Below are positions 9,237 to 17,003 of a stretch of 64,000 bases of DNA, in pieces. Origin of the DNA: Nocardiopsis mwathae. Its GTDB lineage: Bacteria > Actinomycetota > Actinomycetes > Streptosporangiales > Streptosporangiaceae. Each line of letters starts with the position of its first letter. Position 1 is the first letter of the stretch. The stretch spans positions 992,001 through 1,056,000 of the forward strand of contig NZ_JACHDS010000001.1 of the NCBI RefSeq assembly GCF_014201195.1, in the 5' to 3' direction. The notes beneath the pieces are model-generated. The model was given only the letters and a program-made list of their open reading frames with translations. It was not told the DNA's origin and did no database searches. The position numbers and the translations under genes were made by a program.

Positions 9237-9270
9237 GCAGGAAGTCTAGAGCAGATCCCAACAACGCAAT

Positions 9271-9360
9271 CTGCATGACTCCCTTGAAAACATGCAGTCT
9301 GCGTGAAACGGTAGTCACACCTAGGAACGACGCGAGAGGTGTTGTCTACATGCAGGCTGC
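9271..9360. promoter_or_regulatory. repeated operator-like sites upstream of the Xre gene
   Basis: ACATGCAGTCTGC (9290-9302) and ACATGCAGGCTGC (9348-9360) are direct repeats, and CTGCAT (9271-9276) is an inverted half-site. They lie in the spacer between the Xre gene and the rightward small genes, where an autoregulatory Xre protein would bind. Confidence 0.5.
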
Positions 9361-9481
9361 ACTTGTTCAAAGTAGTGTCCGCGACGTCGGTATACCGGCG
9401 AAACGCCCCACTCGGCCGTGCTCCCGGGAATACAGCGGGTCGACGGGCAACCCTGACCTCCGACTCGTGGCTCTCCACCCC

Positions 9482-9649
9482 ATGTGGCGGCGCTGGCCCG
9501 ACTGGGAGTTCGGGTCACTGACCGACGGCCGCCGCTACGCCCGCCGTGGCCGGACGGTAGTTATCGGCTCCTCATTGGGCTACCTCGATCGGGTGCTCTG
9601 GGCGGAACCGTCCAAGGAGCTGGCTGGCGCATGGGAGGGCACGGAATGA
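9482..9649 (+). CDS. small hypothetical protein
   Basis: About 55 aa from the ATG at 9482, rich in Trp, Arg and Tyr (WRRWPDWEFGSLTDGRRYARR), ending in an ATGA overlap with the next gene. The frame stays open upstream to 9275 and a longer protein with a non-ATG start is possible. I do not recognise a function. Coupling to the following gene and position opposite the Xre gene suggest a small regulated operon. Confidence 0.5.
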   Translation: MWRRWPDWEFGSLTDGRRYARRGRTVVIGSSLGYLDRVLWAEPSKELAGAWEGTE

Positions 9650-9939
9650 CTCAACCGCAGGTCACATACCTGAACGCGCCTTCCGGCTGGCGGGCGTGGC
9701 GAATGGACGACACGGGCAACTGCTACGCGATACCTGGAGCACCGAAGTGGTTGCCCCACGGGATGCTCTACGCCGACTCCCCTGAGGAATTGGTGGACAA
9801 GATCGTCGCGACTGATGAAGCGATAGCAGAGGGAATCGCCCGCCGATTCGAGGCCACCACCGCAGGTAGCGGAGATGTCCTTGCACCGCAGTGGAGATCT
9901 CGGGCCACTGCTAGCGGATGGTTCCCTCCCGCTGCCTAA
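9646..9939 (+). CDS. small hypothetical protein
   Basis: 97 aa from the ATG that overlaps the previous stop. The N-terminal half (SGWRAWRMDDTGNCYAIPG, HGMLYADSPEELVDKI) looks like a folded small domain; the tail is basic and low-complexity. No family recognised. A 10-bp perfect hairpin at 10026-10062 lies downstream and may end this operon. Confidence 0.55.
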   Translation: MTQPQVTYLNAPSGWRAWRMDDTGNCYAIPGAPKWLPHGMLYADSPEELVDKIVATDEAIAEGIARRFEATTAGSGDVLAPQWRSRATASGWFPPAA

Positions 9940-10025
9940 CTCCCGGCTGTGCGGCTCGATGGGACCGACGACCGCACGGCTTCCCTGGCCGCGCCCCGAA
10001 TCAGCGAAAGCTGTACAGCGGCCTG

Positions 10026-10062
10026 CCGTCCCCGGCCCTTTCCCCTCTCCCTCCGGGGACGG
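10026..10062 (+). terminator. hairpin between small genes and radical SAM operon
   Basis: A 10-bp perfect stem (10026-10035 with 10053-10062) and 17-nt loop; a second 7-bp stem follows (10077-10083 with 10096-10102). These occupy most of the gene-free stretch 9940-10265. The rest presumably holds the radical SAM operon promoter, including an IR at 10156-10175 (TCGTGAT/ATCACGA). Confidence 0.45.
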
Positions 10063-10265
10063 CTCCCCTTCCGGTCGCGCCCCATACAGGGGACGGGGCG
10101 CGGCCCTCTTCCTAACCGAAAAGTTAGACGCCCCCTCCAATCGCCCATCGCAATCTCGTGATGAAGCGATCACGAAGGGTCCGGGTATGCCTGCCGTTAC
10201 CCGAAACCCCGAGTGTCGCTGCCCCCTCAGAAGTGCCCCCCGATCAGCACGACGAGGAGCCCCAA

Positions 10266-11396
10266 GTGCACAAGGTCATCGTTGCCCCATTCCTTGACAG
10301 CTACGTTGCCCTCCACCCCGGATCGAAGAAGGCGGTCAAGCTTCCCCACTGGCGGTACCGCGAACTCACCGACCTCGCCTCCGACGCCCCCGTACCCGAA
10401 TGGTTGACGGACATTGCCCGGCGTGCCTGGAACCTCGACCTCACAGGTATCCCGGTCACACCGACGCTGCTTCGCCGCCAGCCGTCCCCCTTCGGCCACG
10501 GGCGGGCATCCTACGAACTCAACATGGGCTGCAACTTCGGCTGTAAGCACTGCTATCTGGGGCCAAAGCCGTTCTCCGGTCTGACGTGGCCCGAACGCGA
10601 TCGCCTCTTGCACCTCCTGCGAGACGCCGGCGTCGTGTGGTTGCAGCTCACCGGCGGCGAACCGACGATTGACCCCCATTTCCTCGCGGTGTACCAGCGC
10701 GCATCCGAACTCGGGATGATGCTGGAGATCCTCACCAACGGCTCACGCCTGCATTACCGCCCCATCCTTGAAGCGCTCATCGCCCAGCGGCCTCACCGGA
10801 TCACGGTCAGCCTGTACGGCGCAACCGAAACCTCGTTCGATGAGCTGACACAGCGGCGTGGCGCGTGGAACTCGTTCATCCGTGGACTCGACGCAGCCCA
10901 AGAAGCGAGCCTTCCCATAGACGTGAGCATTATCGTGACCCGCGACAACGCCGATGAGCTCGACGCGATGAAGGCATTTACCGAAGACCGGGGACTCACT
11001 TACGGCGTGTTCTCGAACATGTCACCCACCATCGGCGGTAAGGACCTGCCCTTGTCGTCACAGGTCCCCGAACTCATCCGCAAACGTCCGCCGTTCACAG
11101 GGTGCGATGCGGGCCGAACGTCGATGCACATCGATCCCCACGGCAAGGCGTCGACGTGCAAAATCGCCCGCACGCCGTCGATCGACCTGCTATCCGACGG
11201 CCTCGACGGTCTCGCCCGGCTCGCGGGGATCTCCGATGACCTTTTGCAGCGGACACGCGGGTGCTCGGGCTGCAAGCTGTCCGGCACCTGCTCGACCTGC
11301 ACTCCGCTTGCTGAGCTGTACCGCAGTGCGAACGCCTCGCGCGCAGTGTACTGCCAGCATCCCGACCCTGCCCCCGACGCCCCTGAAAGGAGGTGA
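10266..11396 (+). CDS. radical SAM/SPASM peptide-modifying enzyme
   Basis: 376 aa from GTG 10266, chosen because GAGGAG lies 6 nt upstream; a longer frame reaches GTG 10158. The radical SAM cluster motif is C89-x3-C93-x2-C96 (CNFGCKHCY), followed by LTGGEPTID (SAM-binding GGE). The C-terminus has seven cysteines (280, 298, 333, 336, 342, 345, 363) in a SPASM-like pattern, predicting two auxiliary Fe-S clusters, as in enzymes that install crosslinks in ribosomal peptides. The last codon overlaps the ribosome site of a 45-codon peptide gene 6 nt downstream, the likely substrate. The reaction is unknown. Confidence 0.88.
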   Translation: MHKVIVAPFLDSYVALHPGSKKAVKLPHWRYRELTDLASDAPVPEWLTDIARRAWNLDLTGIPVTPTLLRRQPSPFGHGRASYELNMGCNFGCKHCYLGPKPFSGLTWPERDRLLHLLRDAGVVWLQLTGGEPTIDPHFLAVYQRASELGMMLEILTNGSRLHYRPILEALIAQRPHRITVSLYGATETSFDELTQRRGAWNSFIRGLDAAQEASLPIDVSIIVTRDNADELDAMKAFTEDRGLTYGVFSNMSPTIGGKDLPLSSQVPELIRKRPPFTGCDAGRTSMHIDPHGKASTCKIARTPSIDLLSDGLDGLARLAGISDDLLQRTRGCSGCKLSGTCSTCTPLAELYRSANASRAVYCQHPDPAPDAPERR

Positions 11397-11402
11397 GCAC
11401 AC

Positions 11403-11540
11403 ATGGCACCCGTGATGGTGGAGATCACCCCTCGGCCCTTGCCGGACGAGGAAACCGATGTGGAGATCATCGAGAACATCGACGGCATCGCAAGCACTGA
11501 GATCATGCTCGGCTGCGGCGATGACAATCCCTACAGGTAG
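11403..11540 (+). CDS. putative RiPP precursor peptide (45 aa)
   Basis: A 45-aa acidic peptide gene with an extended Shine-Dalgarno (AAAGGAGGTGA, 11386-11396) and 6-nt spacing. The N-terminal two thirds is a leader-like stretch with many Asp, Glu and Ile; the C-terminus is MLGCGDDNPYR, a short Gly/Cys/Asp/Asn/Tyr segment that looks like a modification core. It lies between a radical SAM/SPASM enzyme and a kinase, the usual place of a RiPP precursor. Precursor status is inferred from context; no homolog was checked. Confidence 0.72.
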   Translation: MAPVMVEITPRPLPDEETDVEIIENIDGIASTEIMLGCGDDNPYR

Positions 11541-11607
11541 ATGACCGATCAGCCCGGGGTCGTGAGAACACGGCTCCGGGCGCTCCACAGGGCGGTAGCC
11601 TCGCCCC

Positions 11608-12408
11608 GTGGGGACACAGAGACAGCAGTGGGAAAACCTCCCGAACGAGGCGCGCGAGACTGTCGAGGCTCACATGGGGCGTGTGATCAAAGCCGAACCC
11701 GTGGAAGCAGGGTTCAACTCCGGGCTAGCGGCCATCCTGCACACCCTCAACCGGTCAGTGTTCGTCAAGGGCCTTCCCGTCAATGACCGGAAGGCCTGGA
11801 CCCAGGACCGGGAAGCCTTGATCGCCCCGAACGTGATCGACATCGCTCCCCGTCTACTCTGGCGTGTCCAGGCTGGTGGCTGGGACCTGATCGGGTATGA
11901 ACACATCGACGGCCGTCACGCCGACTACATCCCCGGGTCAGCGGATCTTGCGCTAGTCGCCGATGCACTCGCCACCCTGGGGAAGGCAGTTCTCCCGACG
12001 GCGTTCCCAGCCAAGACAGAGGAACGGTGGCGCGCCTATGTCGATACACCACGTGACCTTGGTCGCCTCGCGGGTAACGCGCTACTGCACACCGACCTGA
12101 ACCCCACAAACCTCCTCATCGCGCATGGTCGTGCATACGTCGTCGACTGGGCGTGGCCTACCCGGGCAGCAGGATGGATCGACGCTGCTGGCTGGGTCGT
12201 GTGGCTAATCGTCGCCGGACACGATCCCGCTGGAGCCGAACGTCACGCGTCGGCCGTACCGGCATGGCAGCACGCGCACACAAGCGACCTTGACCTGTTC
12301 GCCCGCATCCAGTCCCGGTTGTGGGCTGGGATCGCTGAAGACGACCCGGACCCCTGGGCTGAAGGCGTCGCCCTCGCTGCCGCGCGGTGGGAGGAGCACC
12401 GGAACTAG
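11608..12408 (+). CDS. phosphotransferase-fold (APH/choline-kinase-like) protein
   Basis: 266 aa from GTG 11608. The kinase catalytic loop is LLHTDLNPTNLL (H-x-D-x-N-x-x-N, ~residues 157-168) followed by VVDWAWP, the Asp-containing metal site of the aminoglycoside-phosphotransferase/choline-kinase fold. The N-lobe has a candidate Lys (FVKGLP). It follows the peptide gene by 67 nt in the same operon, so it could phosphorylate the peptide, a maturation intermediate or a small molecule; resistance to an antibiotic is an alternative. The start has only a weak ribosome site; ATG 11674 is an alternative. Confidence 0.75.
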   Translation: MGTQRQQWENLPNEARETVEAHMGRVIKAEPVEAGFNSGLAAILHTLNRSVFVKGLPVNDRKAWTQDREALIAPNVIDIAPRLLWRVQAGGWDLIGYEHIDGRHADYIPGSADLALVADALATLGKAVLPTAFPAKTEERWRAYVDTPRDLGRLAGNALLHTDLNPTNLLIAHGRAYVVDWAWPTRAAGWIDAAGWVVWLIVAGHDPAGAERHASAVPAWQHAHTSDLDLFARIQSRLWAGIAEDDPDPWAEGVALAAARWEEHRN

Positions 12409-12417
12409 GAGGCCCCT

Positions 12418-12888
12418 GTGCCGACCGACCCACCGATTCACCCCGCCGTTTCCATGACCAATCCAGCGGGCGAGACCGTCCGGATTGATGTCGCTATGGC
12501 GCCCGTTATCAGCGAGCTGTGGCGACTCCAATTCGAGACCGTCGCCTGCTGTCAGAACGTCGGTGAAGCCACTGCCGGTGTTCGATCTCGAACAGGACCT
12601 GTTCGCAAATACCAAGACAAGTATGGCGACCGATTTATCGCCTACCACGCTGGCTATGCACTCGTAAAGATGCCGACCAATGATGCATGCCGCCTGGCGG
12701 ACTTGCTGCTGCCGACCTCCTTTCAGGACCGGCTTCGTCGGCGGTGGCGTCCGGACTCGTGGCGAATGCACGTTCCTCTCATCTGCGATGACGGAGCGAG
12801 CGGACCCAGCCGATATGCGCTACTGCACTTCCCGGACAAGCAGATTCCTGAATTAACAAATACCCTGAAAGGTATCGACCTTTCGTAG
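12418..12888 (+). CDS. hypothetical protein, last gene of the radical SAM operon
   Basis: 156 aa from GTG 12418 with a perfect AGGAGG overlapping the kinase stop. The segment IDVAMAPVISELWRLQFETVACCQ resembles a pattern I recall from uncharacterised phage and actinobacterial proteins (APLI-x2-LW-x-G-x2-T-x2-SCQ); the Cys-Cys-Gln is conserved in feel, but the function is unknown. The tight spacing makes it part of the peptide-modification operon. A strong terminator follows. Confidence 0.65.
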   Translation: MPTDPPIHPAVSMTNPAGETVRIDVAMAPVISELWRLQFETVACCQNVGEATAGVRSRTGPVRKYQDKYGDRFIAYHAGYALVKMPTNDACRLADLLLPTSFQDRLRRRWRPDSWRMHVPLICDDGASGPSRYALLHFPDKQIPELTNTLKGIDLS

Positions 12889-12909
12889 CTCCCGCTCCAT
12901 CCCTTTGGT

Positions 12910-12938
12910 GCCCTCTCTCGCCGTCAACGGGAGAGGGC
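12910..12938 (+). terminator. rho-independent terminator of the radical SAM operon
   Basis: Stem GCCCTCTC/GAGAGGGC (12910-12917 with 12931-12938), 13-nt loop, then ATTTTCCTTTT. It ends the rightward operon just before the leftward GntR gene stop. Confidence 0.8.
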
Positions 12939-12952
12939 ATTTTCCTTTTCGC

Positions 12953-13642
12953 CTATTCGGGGCGGTACTGGTCGGACAGGCGGATGCGGTCGGCTCGGTA
13001 GGCGGTTCGCGTGAGAACAGCGGGGCCGGTCCTGTCCAGATGCGTCTCGTCGTGAACGAGAACAATTCCCGCTCGGGGAATTTCCAGCGCGTCAGCTTCC
13101 GCCTGGGTCGGGTGGCGCGCTGAGGTGTGGGTGATCACCGTCGGCGGTGCGGAGGTCGGGCGCGCGGTGTAGGCGGTGCGGACGGCGACCGGCCCGTGAT
13201 CGTCGTGCAACTCCTCGGTGCGGATGTCGACGGGGTCGGCTGTGTCGATCTGGAGGATGAGCGCGACGTCTGGCGGCGGCTGGTCGCGGTGGTCGGCGGT
13301 GGCGGCGGTGGTCAGGTCCTCGTCGCCAGTGGTCGGCGCGTCGGCGGGGCGTTGTCGGCGGGCGGAGTGGGTGCGTCGCGGGGCGGCTCTCTGTGGGGCG
13401 GTCCCGTCGTCGGTGTCTCCGGTGACGTACACGCCTTGTCGTTTACGCGCCGTAGCCAGTCCCTCGGCGATGAGGGCTTGCTGGACTTCGCGCGCGCTTC
13501 TGTTGCCGATGCTGTATCGCTCTTGGATCTCGGGGACGGTCGGCAGCTGACTGCCGGGCGGATAGGTGCCGTTCTTGATCTGCCGCCGCAGATCAGAGGC
13601 AGCAGGGACCCATCGCGGCGGCCGTGCGGACGGTTCGGCCAT
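12953..13642 (-). CDS. GntR-family transcriptional repressor (KorSA-like)
   Basis: A 229-aa protein with an N-terminal GntR winged helix (~residues 12-75; DLRRQIKNGTYPPGSQLPTVPEIQERYSIGNRSAREVQQAL), an acidic linker and a C-terminal UTRA-like sensor domain (from ~125). GntR proteins of this position control pSAM2-type plasmid transfer operons. It is divergent from the transfer/replication genes and the spacer has two ACGAACATAGCT repeats, so it probably represses both promoters. Confidence 0.85.
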   Translation of the reverse strand: MAEPSARPPRWVPAASDLRRQIKNGTYPPGSQLPTVPEIQERYSIGNRSAREVQQALIAEGLATARKRQGVYVTGDTDDGTAPQRAAPRRTHSARRQRPADAPTTGDEDLTTAATADHRDQPPPDVALILQIDTADPVDIRTEELHDDHGPVAVRTAYTARPTSAPPTVITHTSARHPTQAEADALEIPRAGIVLVHDETHLDRTGPAVLTRTAYRADRIRLSDQYRPE

Positions 13643-13677
13643 GTGATGACTCCTCCGGTTCGACGGATTTCCTCTTG

Positions 13678-13726
13678 ACGAACATAGCTGAGTTCATTAA
13701 ACAGGAACAACCGTACGAACATAGCT
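13678..13726. promoter_or_regulatory. GntR operator pair in the divergent transfer promoter
   Basis: ACGAACATAGCT occurs at 13678-13689 and 13715-13726; the second copy extends into a near-palindrome (GAACATAGCTATGTCC). A TTGACG hexamer (13675-13680) overlaps the first. A paired operator in the spacer between the GntR gene and the transfer genes fits autoregulated repression. Confidence 0.6.
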
Positions 13727-13756
13727 ATGTCCGTAACGATCTGTCATAGGAGAGTC

Positions 13757-14086
13757 ATGAGATTTCCGATCGACCTGTCAGCGGTGCGCGTGCGGGTGGC
13801 CACGCCCCCGGAGGACGACCGCGATTTCGAGACGCAGCAGGTGAAGCAGAACAAGGACGGCCGCCCGATGGTCCGGGTCTCGCTGATGGTGCTGGATGGG
13901 ACTGAGGCCGATGTGATCCGGGTGCGGGCGCCCGGTCCCCTCGAACTGGCGCCCGACGACCTTGTCCAAGTGGCCGGTCTTCGTGCTCAGTTCTGGTCGA
14001 TGGAGGGCCGCAGCGGGCTGTCCTTCTCGGCGGACTCGGTGACACGGGTCTCTGAGACGGCGTCGCGTGCCAAGGAAGCCAAGTGA
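13757..14086 (+). CDS. small conserved element protein
   Basis: 109 aa from ATG 13757 (GGAGAG 6 nt upstream). It is beta-rich and ordered (KDGRPMVRVSLMVLDGTEADVIRVRAPGP), with a conserved-looking LAPDDLVQVAGLRAQFW segment that could be an OB-like fold, though this is only a guess. It is the first gene under the GntR-controlled promoter and overlaps the next by 4 nt (GTGA). Confidence 0.65.
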   Translation: MRFPIDLSAVRVRVATPPEDDRDFETQQVKQNKDGRPMVRVSLMVLDGTEADVIRVRAPGPLELAPDDLVQVAGLRAQFWSMEGRSGLSFSADSVTRVSETASRAKEAK

Positions 14087-14376
14087 GCGGGGAGATTCCG
14101 GCGGTGCTGACCGTGAGTCCGTCGGGGCCGGTCGCGGTCTCCTGGCACTGGTCGGCTTCCGGCGCGCCCGTGCTGGTGCTGGACGGCGGCGCGGTGCACC
14201 TGCGCCTGGACCCCGGGTGCCTGGCACCGGAGGACGCGCGCCGGTTCGCGAGTCTTCTTGAGAGGGAGGGTCCCGTGTTCGCGGCGGTCCTGCGGCGGTG
14301 GGCGGTGGTGTGGCCGGATCCGGACACCCCGGAGCCGCCCCCACCCCCGTATGCCATGGATGTCGGCGATGACTGA
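14083..14376 (+). CDS. small hypothetical element protein
   Basis: 97 aa from GTG 14083, overlapping the previous gene by 4 nt and the next by 8 nt. The N-terminal half is beta-like, the middle helical (APEDARRFASLLEREG), and the C-terminus proline-rich. Function unknown. The tight coupling to the FtsK-type translocase gene suggests a transfer accessory role. Confidence 0.6.
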   Translation: MSGEIPAVLTVSPSGPVAVSWHWSASGAPVLVLDGGAVHLRLDPGCLAPEDARRFASLLEREGPVFAAVLRRWAVVWPDPDTPEPPPPPYAMDVGDD

Positions 14377-15775
14377 GGAACAGCGCAAACCGGTTGGACT
14401 CACGCTGTGGGAGTCGCCCGAGGTGCAGACCAGGTCGCAGCACACGGCGGCGTCCTGGATCGCCGCGAACGTGGTGCGGCCCGCGTGGCTGTGGCGTCGG
14501 GAAGCGGCGGTTCTCCTCGGTCCGGTGCTGGTCGGAGCGGTGCCCTGGGCGGTCTCGGCGGCCGTCGGGGCTCCGCTCCCCCTCTCGGTGCTGGGAAGCG
14601 GAATCGCGGTGTCCTGTGCGGTGGCGGCGGTCCTGCTCGTGGTGACATGGCGCTGGTCGGCGGGGTGGCTGTGGCGCGGGAGAATCCGCCGGAAATGGGA
14701 TTCCGCGTGCCGGTATTCCGGAGTTGAGACGACGGCGGCGCGTGTTCCCCGAGTGACGCGCGTGGAACGTCACCCCGCTGCGGTACGTCTAAACACGCGT
14801 CTACCTAAAGGGCTCTCCACAGACGAGGTAGCGGCAGCAGCGGAAAAGCTCGCTGTTGTCCTGGACGTTCGGGAGGTGAAGGTGACTCGTGATCCGGAAC
14901 GGGCGAGGTTCCCCATTGTTGATCTTCAGGTCCGCAACCCGTTTCGCGACTCCGACGGCCAGCCGGTTGTCATCGGCTCCCCGTTAGCCAGTGCCGCGTC
15001 GTGGGACGTGTGGGATAACGGTGTCCCGCTCGGTCTGGACACCCTAGGTGCTCCGCTCACGATTCGCCTGGTGGGGCGGAACATTCTGGTCGCCGGTGAG
15101 CCCGAAGCGGGAAAGTCGGTCGCGGCCGGTCTTCCTCTGGCTGCGGCGGCCCTGGACCCGAACGTCCGGATTTTCGGGATCGACGCGAAACAGGTCGAAT
15201 TCGCGTTGTGGGCGCCGGTCATGGAGCGCGTCGTCTACAACGATGTCGATGACGCGATCGATCTTCTCGATTCCCTGATCGCGGAGATGGATGAGCGGTA
15301 CGCGAAACTCCGGGCGGAGGGGATGAGGTCTGCGGTCAAGTCGCTGGGGTGGCCGGTCAACCTGCTGGCGATCGACGAAATGCGGTTCTTCACCGCGCAC
15401 CCTGACAAGAAGAAGCGCGACCGGTTCAATGCCGCACTCATCGACCTGATCGCGCGGGGGCGGGCTGCGGCGTTCCCTGTCCTGACCGCCACACAGAAGC
15501 CGTCAACCGACGTCGTCCCCTCCTCGATCCGGGACCTGATCGCCTACCGGTGGGCGATGCGGTGCAGCACACGCGACGCGTCGGACACGATCCTCGGCGC
15601 CGGGTGGGCGAGCGAAGGCTACTCGGCGTCGCGGATCGATATGGCGGATCGGGGGGTCGGGCTGCTGCTGGCAGAGGGCGGGATCCCTGCTGAGGTGAAG
15701 AGTGCCTATCTCGATGACGACGCCATCAAGGGGATCGTGGCGCGCGGCGCGGGGCTGAGGGGGTGGTCGGCGTGA
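14369..15775 (+). CDS. FtsK/SpoIIIE-type DNA translocase (TraB-like transfer protein)
   Basis: 468 aa from ATG 14369, which overlaps the previous stop; the longer frame from 14258 lies inside that gene. Two or three N-terminal membrane helices (~50-110) precede an FtsK-like motor domain with Walker A GEPEAGKS (~residues 244-251) and Walker B LLAIDEM (~331). Such proteins alone move double-stranded DNA between mycelia in actinomycete elements. A TATQKP segment and late basic/beta region match the family. It is the central conjugation gene. Confidence 0.9.
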   Translation: MTEEQRKPVGLTLWESPEVQTRSQHTAASWIAANVVRPAWLWRREAAVLLGPVLVGAVPWAVSAAVGAPLPLSVLGSGIAVSCAVAAVLLVVTWRWSAGWLWRGRIRRKWDSACRYSGVETTAARVPRVTRVERHPAAVRLNTRLPKGLSTDEVAAAAEKLAVVLDVREVKVTRDPERARFPIVDLQVRNPFRDSDGQPVVIGSPLASAASWDVWDNGVPLGLDTLGAPLTIRLVGRNILVAGEPEAGKSVAAGLPLAAAALDPNVRIFGIDAKQVEFALWAPVMERVVYNDVDDAIDLLDSLIAEMDERYAKLRAEGMRSAVKSLGWPVNLLAIDEMRFFTAHPDKKKRDRFNAALIDLIARGRAAAFPVLTATQKPSTDVVPSSIRDLIAYRWAMRCSTRDASDTILGAGWASEGYSASRIDMADRGVGLLLAEGGIPAEVKSAYLDDDAIKGIVARGAGLRGWSA

Positions 15776-15837
15776 CCTGATCCCCGTACGTGGTGCGCAC
15801 CCCCTGTTCTCCCCTGAAGACATCATGAGGTGACCAC

Positions 15838-16131
15838 ATGGACCCTGTGGGCCCTGACCAGACTGTCTTACACCCCGCCTCACGGAACTACACGCCCTAT
15901 GCGGTCGCCACGACCGAACTCGCCCGCCATGTCCTTCACGCCCTGTTCCGCAACGACAGTGCGCTGATCGACTCGGTCATTCAAGATTTCCTCGCCCTGG
16001 ACCGCGACCAAGGCGGCTATGGGTGGGTCGTGATCGACGAAACCGATCACGCCGTGGTCCGCCACATGGTCATACAGCAGGGGCGCGCACTGCTCGCGCG
16101 CCTCGAATCAGCGGACGCCGACCGCGACTAG
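15838..16131 (+). CDS. small hypothetical element protein
   Basis: A 97-aa likely helical protein (TTELARHVLHALFRNDSALIDSVIQDFLALD, then HAVVRHMVIQQGRALLARL). It starts at ATG 15838 with a weak ribosome site. No function recognised; it lies between the translocase and a row of three related small genes. Confidence 0.55.
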   Translation: MDPVGPDQTVLHPASRNYTPYAVATTELARHVLHALFRNDSALIDSVIQDFLALDRDQGGYGWVVIDETDHAVVRHMVIQQGRALLARLESADADRD

Positions 16132-16234
16132 CGGCGGGCCGGTGCGAGGAATAGTCCTCCCGGCCCGCCACCCCTGATGCATTCCTGGTTCTCCCACTTC
16201 CTGTTCCCCTTTTCTCCCATGGGAGGGAATTCGC

Positions 16235-16432
16235 ATGCCGAAAAGCTACCCTATTCCGTTCCGCGGTCGGGTGGACGAACGGTTTACCTGGCCGCTGATC
16301 GTGGCCGTCGCCGAAGTGCTCACCGACCACGGATACCCCTCACCGCTCAACGACCAGAGGGATTCCGCGCGCCTGCAACAGCACCTTTTCCGATACCTGT
16401 ACCTGAGCCGACAGGGAGAGCTGACCTCATGA
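16235..16432 (+). CDS. small element protein, repeat family member 1
   Basis: 65 aa with GGGAGG upstream. The core AVAEVLTDHGYPSPLNDQRDSARLQQHLFRYLY matches the pattern of the next two genes (A-x2-L-x3-GYP..D-x2-RL-x3-L-x-F), so the three look like paralogs. The stop overlaps the next start (ATGA). Function unknown; possibly plasmid spread. Confidence 0.55.
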   Translation: MPKSYPIPFRGRVDERFTWPLIVAVAEVLTDHGYPSPLNDQRDSARLQQHLFRYLYLSRQGELTS

Positions 16433-16734
16433 CCGAAGAGGAAATGCACCGCATCTACCCGAAACGGAACCGGAGGATCACCCATGACCAGGAACTGGCA
16501 CCGGATGAAGGGCTGTCTCTGATGGATTACCGCTCAGAATGCCGCGCGGCGAACTATCCCGGAACCCTGACGGAGATTCCTCCGTTGGCGTCGGCCGACC
16601 TGGCGGCGGTGGCGCGGGCGCTGGTGGATGCCGGGTGGCCGCCGATCCGCCACCCCGATGACTGGCAGCGCCTCTCGCGCGCGCTGCGCTGGTTCGCGAC
16701 GGGTGCTCGGACGACGGGGGGCGGTCGCCGATGA
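16429..16734 (+). CDS. small element protein, repeat family member 2
   Basis: 101 aa from ATG 16429. The C-terminal half (DLAAVARALVDAGWPPIRHPDDWQRLSRALRWF) matches the pattern in its two neighbours, while the N-terminal ~50 residues are distinct and basic. It is coupled on both sides by 4-nt overlaps. Confidence 0.55.
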   Translation: MTEEEMHRIYPKRNRRITHDQELAPDEGLSLMDYRSECRAANYPGTLTEIPPLASADLAAVARALVDAGWPPIRHPDDWQRLSRALRWFATGARTTGGGRR

Positions 16735-17003
16735 GACCCACCCCGCTGGGTGACGACGATTTCGCGCGGAAGGACTATCCGCGTCGGCCGGTGGTCCGCC
16801 GTCCCCCGGGGGCCGCCTACCCCGTCGTGATGCCCGACCAGCGTTACCGGGATCCCGCATTTGAAAGGCTGCGGCGCGAGGTAGCCCAAGCGCTGGTCCG
16901 ATGCGGCTACCCGGCCGTTGTTACGGAGATTGACCGGGCGCGGCTGCTGGGGGTCCTGTTCGCGTTCCTGCACTCGGAGGAGTGGCCCCGCAATGCGCGC
17001 TGA
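16731..17003 (+). CDS. small element protein, repeat family member 3
   Basis: 90 aa from ATG 16731. The core EVAQALVRCGYPAVVTEIDRARLLGVLFAFLH matches its two upstream neighbours. It overlaps the rep gene by 11 nt, linking this family to replication. Confidence 0.55.
   Translation: MRPTPLGDDDFARKDYPRRPVVRRPPGAAYPVVMPDQRYRDPAFERLRREVAQALVRCGYPAVVTEIDRARLLGVLFAFLHSEEWPRNAR

Noticed and set aside
11608-12408. Antibiotic-resistance aminoglycoside phosphotransferase.
   Set aside because: It has the kinase fold but not clear aminoglycoside-site features, and its operon context points to peptide modification, so a resistance call is not supported.
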